NCBI GenBank assembly: GCA_937996675.1
Contig: CALKUN010000061.1
Location: 1 to 5,582, forward strand
DNA length: 5,582 nucleotides
Direction: 5' to 3'
Source: an uncultured Candidatus Saccharibacteria bacterium
GTDB lineage: Bacteria > Patescibacteriota > Saccharimonadia > CAILAD01 > GCA-016700035
Part shown: positions 4,407 through 5,582 of the stretch, in pieces
Layout: every line of letters starts with the position of its first letter
Numbering within the stretch: position 1 is the stretch's first letter
Notes under the pieces: model-generated
Databases searched by the model: none
What the model was told of the DNA's origin: nothing
Seen by the model: the letters and a program-made list of their open reading frames with translations, nothing else
Translations under genes and position numbers: made by a program

Positions 4407-5582
4407 TTAACTTGAGTCTGGGCCGCGTCTGCTCAGTTTGTCAAGCGCCGCGCGTTTTGCGGCGGAGATCGCCTCGCTGGACGGCCAAGAGCCGGTCATG
4501 CCCTTGTATATCGCCGCCACGCGCTTGTAATTGACCGCCTCGATCGTACCCTTTGCCCTCACCTCCTTGGCCCACAGGTTGGCGAGCAGGTCGGCCTTGC
4601 GCGAATCAGATGCCGCGGCCAGCTTGGGCTCGGCCGCGCTGAGCTGCCGGTCGCCCGCCTCCTCCAGGATGCGCGCCTGGGCGAGCTGCGCGCCGCACGG
4701 GCACGCGCTCGCGGAGCCGGGCCACACGCTCAAGCACTGGGGACAGTAGCGCGCGGTGAGCAGCCCGCGCTTGTCGCGTGGCGCTCGTCCTCCTGGCTCT
4801 CCCTCGGTGAGCGAGAAGCCCCAGTGCTCGCGCAGGGTGCCGTGGCGCTCCCAGTTGCGCGAGTGGTCGAGGTAGCGGAACCAGGGCTTAGGCAGCGCGG
4901 GCATGGGCCCCTGGAGCGTCTGGATCGTGTCCCCCGACTGCCTACACCCGCGGCCCAAGAATTGCATGTAGCCGCACGAGCTGAGCGTGGGGCGGCAGTC
5001 GCTGAGCACGCAGATCGGCGCGTAGGGGTAGATCCTGGGGCCGTGTAAGTGCTTGAGCCGCAGGTAGCGGTCGTAGTCGCTCGGGGGGTTCCAGCCTTCG
5101 GAAGCTACGTCCACCTGGCACAGGACGTCGATCCCGACCGGGCACCCGTTGCGCTCGCCGCCCACGGCCAGGCGCGCGAAGATCTCGTCCCGCTGCCCGA
5201 GGGGCGTCTCGCCGTCCAGGTGTTCAGCGCGCAGGCCGGCGGCGCGCAGGCGCTCCACGAGGCTCCTTGAGTGAGCCACGGTCGCCGCGCGCAGTACACC
5301 GGGGTAGCCGTCGCACCACTTCTTCCACTCCTTGACCACGTCGCCGTCGAGCTTCTTGGTGAGCAGCTCCAGCTCGCCGAGGGCGAAGTCGCCACCGATC
5401 TTGCGCACTTTGTCTAAGCCTCCGATCTCCTCGTAGTAGATTAGCCTCGGCTCGTGGATCACTCCGTTGTCGATGAGCTCGCCCGGCGTCACAGGTTCGA
5501 TGAGGCAGTCGGCGACGTTGGCCAGGGGCTTGCCGTCAAGGCGGTACGGCGTGGCGGTGAGCATGAGCACATAAACGACCCG
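4407..5582 (-). CDS. SF2 DEAD/DEAH-type phage DNA helicase (SSL2-like), C-terminal 391 residues
   Basis: The frame is open through base 5582 (RVVYVLMLTATPYR), so the GTG at 5570 is internal and the real start, Walker A and DExx box lie outside the window. Numbering from the first visible residue: motif III TATPYR (9-14); motif IV region ATVAHSRSLVERL (100-112) and HLDGETP; motif V VDVASEGWNPP (157-167); RPT and QFLGRGCRQ (motif VI, 207-215). Then comes DHSRNWERHGTLREHW, the usual post-motif-VI segment of SSL2-like phage helicases, and a zinc-ribbon-like set of cysteines (YCPQC, then CPCG; C280, C283, C294, C296). The family unwinds or translocates along duplex DNA using ATP, probably in phage replication or recombination. 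It heads the visible gene series and ends in TAA. The C-terminal tail (after about 305) is helical and unassigned. Confidence 0.9.
   Translation of the reverse strand, partial: RVVYVLMLTATPYRLDGKPLANVADCLIEPVTPGELIDNGVIHEPRLIYYEEIGGLDKVRKIGGDFALGELELLTKKLDGDVVKEWKKWCDGYPGVLRAATVAHSRSLVERLRAAGLRAEHLDGETPLGQRDEIFARLAVGGERNGCPVGIDVLCQVDVASEGWNPPSDYDRYLRLKHLHGPRIYPYAPICVLSDCRPTLSSCGYMQFLGRGCRQSGDTIQTLQGPMPALPKPWFRYLDHSRNWERHGTLREHWGFSLTEGEPGGRAPRDKRGLLTARYCPQCLSVWPGSASACPCGAQLAQARILEEAGDRQLSAAEPKLAAASDSRKADLLANLWAKEVRAKGTIEAVNYKRVAAIYKGMTGSWPSSEAISAAKRAALDKLSRRGPDSS

Overview
The window looks like part of a tailed double-stranded DNA phage or prophage of a high-GC bacterium. The evidence is that every supported gene lies on the minus strand, the genes are packed with 4-base start/stop overlaps, starts are often GTG, and the recognisable products are phage types: an SSL2-like SF2 helicase, a VRR-NUC-like nuclease, small orphan proteins and a Gp36-like head-joining protein. 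The host cannot be named from this sequence. A plasmid-borne or integrated element remains possible.

Reading in the direction of transcription (right to left): the C-terminal part of a helicase (5582-4407, start outside the window); a small DUF6197-like protein (4392-4081); a protein with a short N-terminal domain and a long C-terminal coiled coil (4078-3482); a small protein with a DnaJ-type CxxCxGxG zinc site (3477-3127); a compact 12-helix transporter of the POT/PTR2 proton-coupled oligopeptide family (3130-1964); a 91-residue winged-helix-like protein with a GTG start (1967-1692); and a VRR-NUC-like nuclease (1695-907). The last four are chained by ATGA or GTGA overlaps, so the transporter is built into a DNA-metabolism operon.

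After the operon comes about 465 bases with no convincing gene (442-906). Its middle is AT-rich (about 33% GC over 541-720) and strand-asymmetric. It carries at least six copies of the motif AGTGGAGYA in both orientations, two of them extended to CACTTAC-N5-AGTGGAGCAC. A candidate minus-strand promoter overlaps one copy. This is probably a control region or replication origin. Beyond it, at 441-1, is the start of a Gp36-like (DUF1320) virion gene that runs off the left edge and was recovered by translating the minus strand by hand.

The two most interesting items are the POT-family transporter inside a phage-type operon, with changed proton-coupling residues and no HA-HB helices, and the repeat-bearing control region. 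The small winged-helix gene in the operon is a plausible but unproven partner for the repeats.
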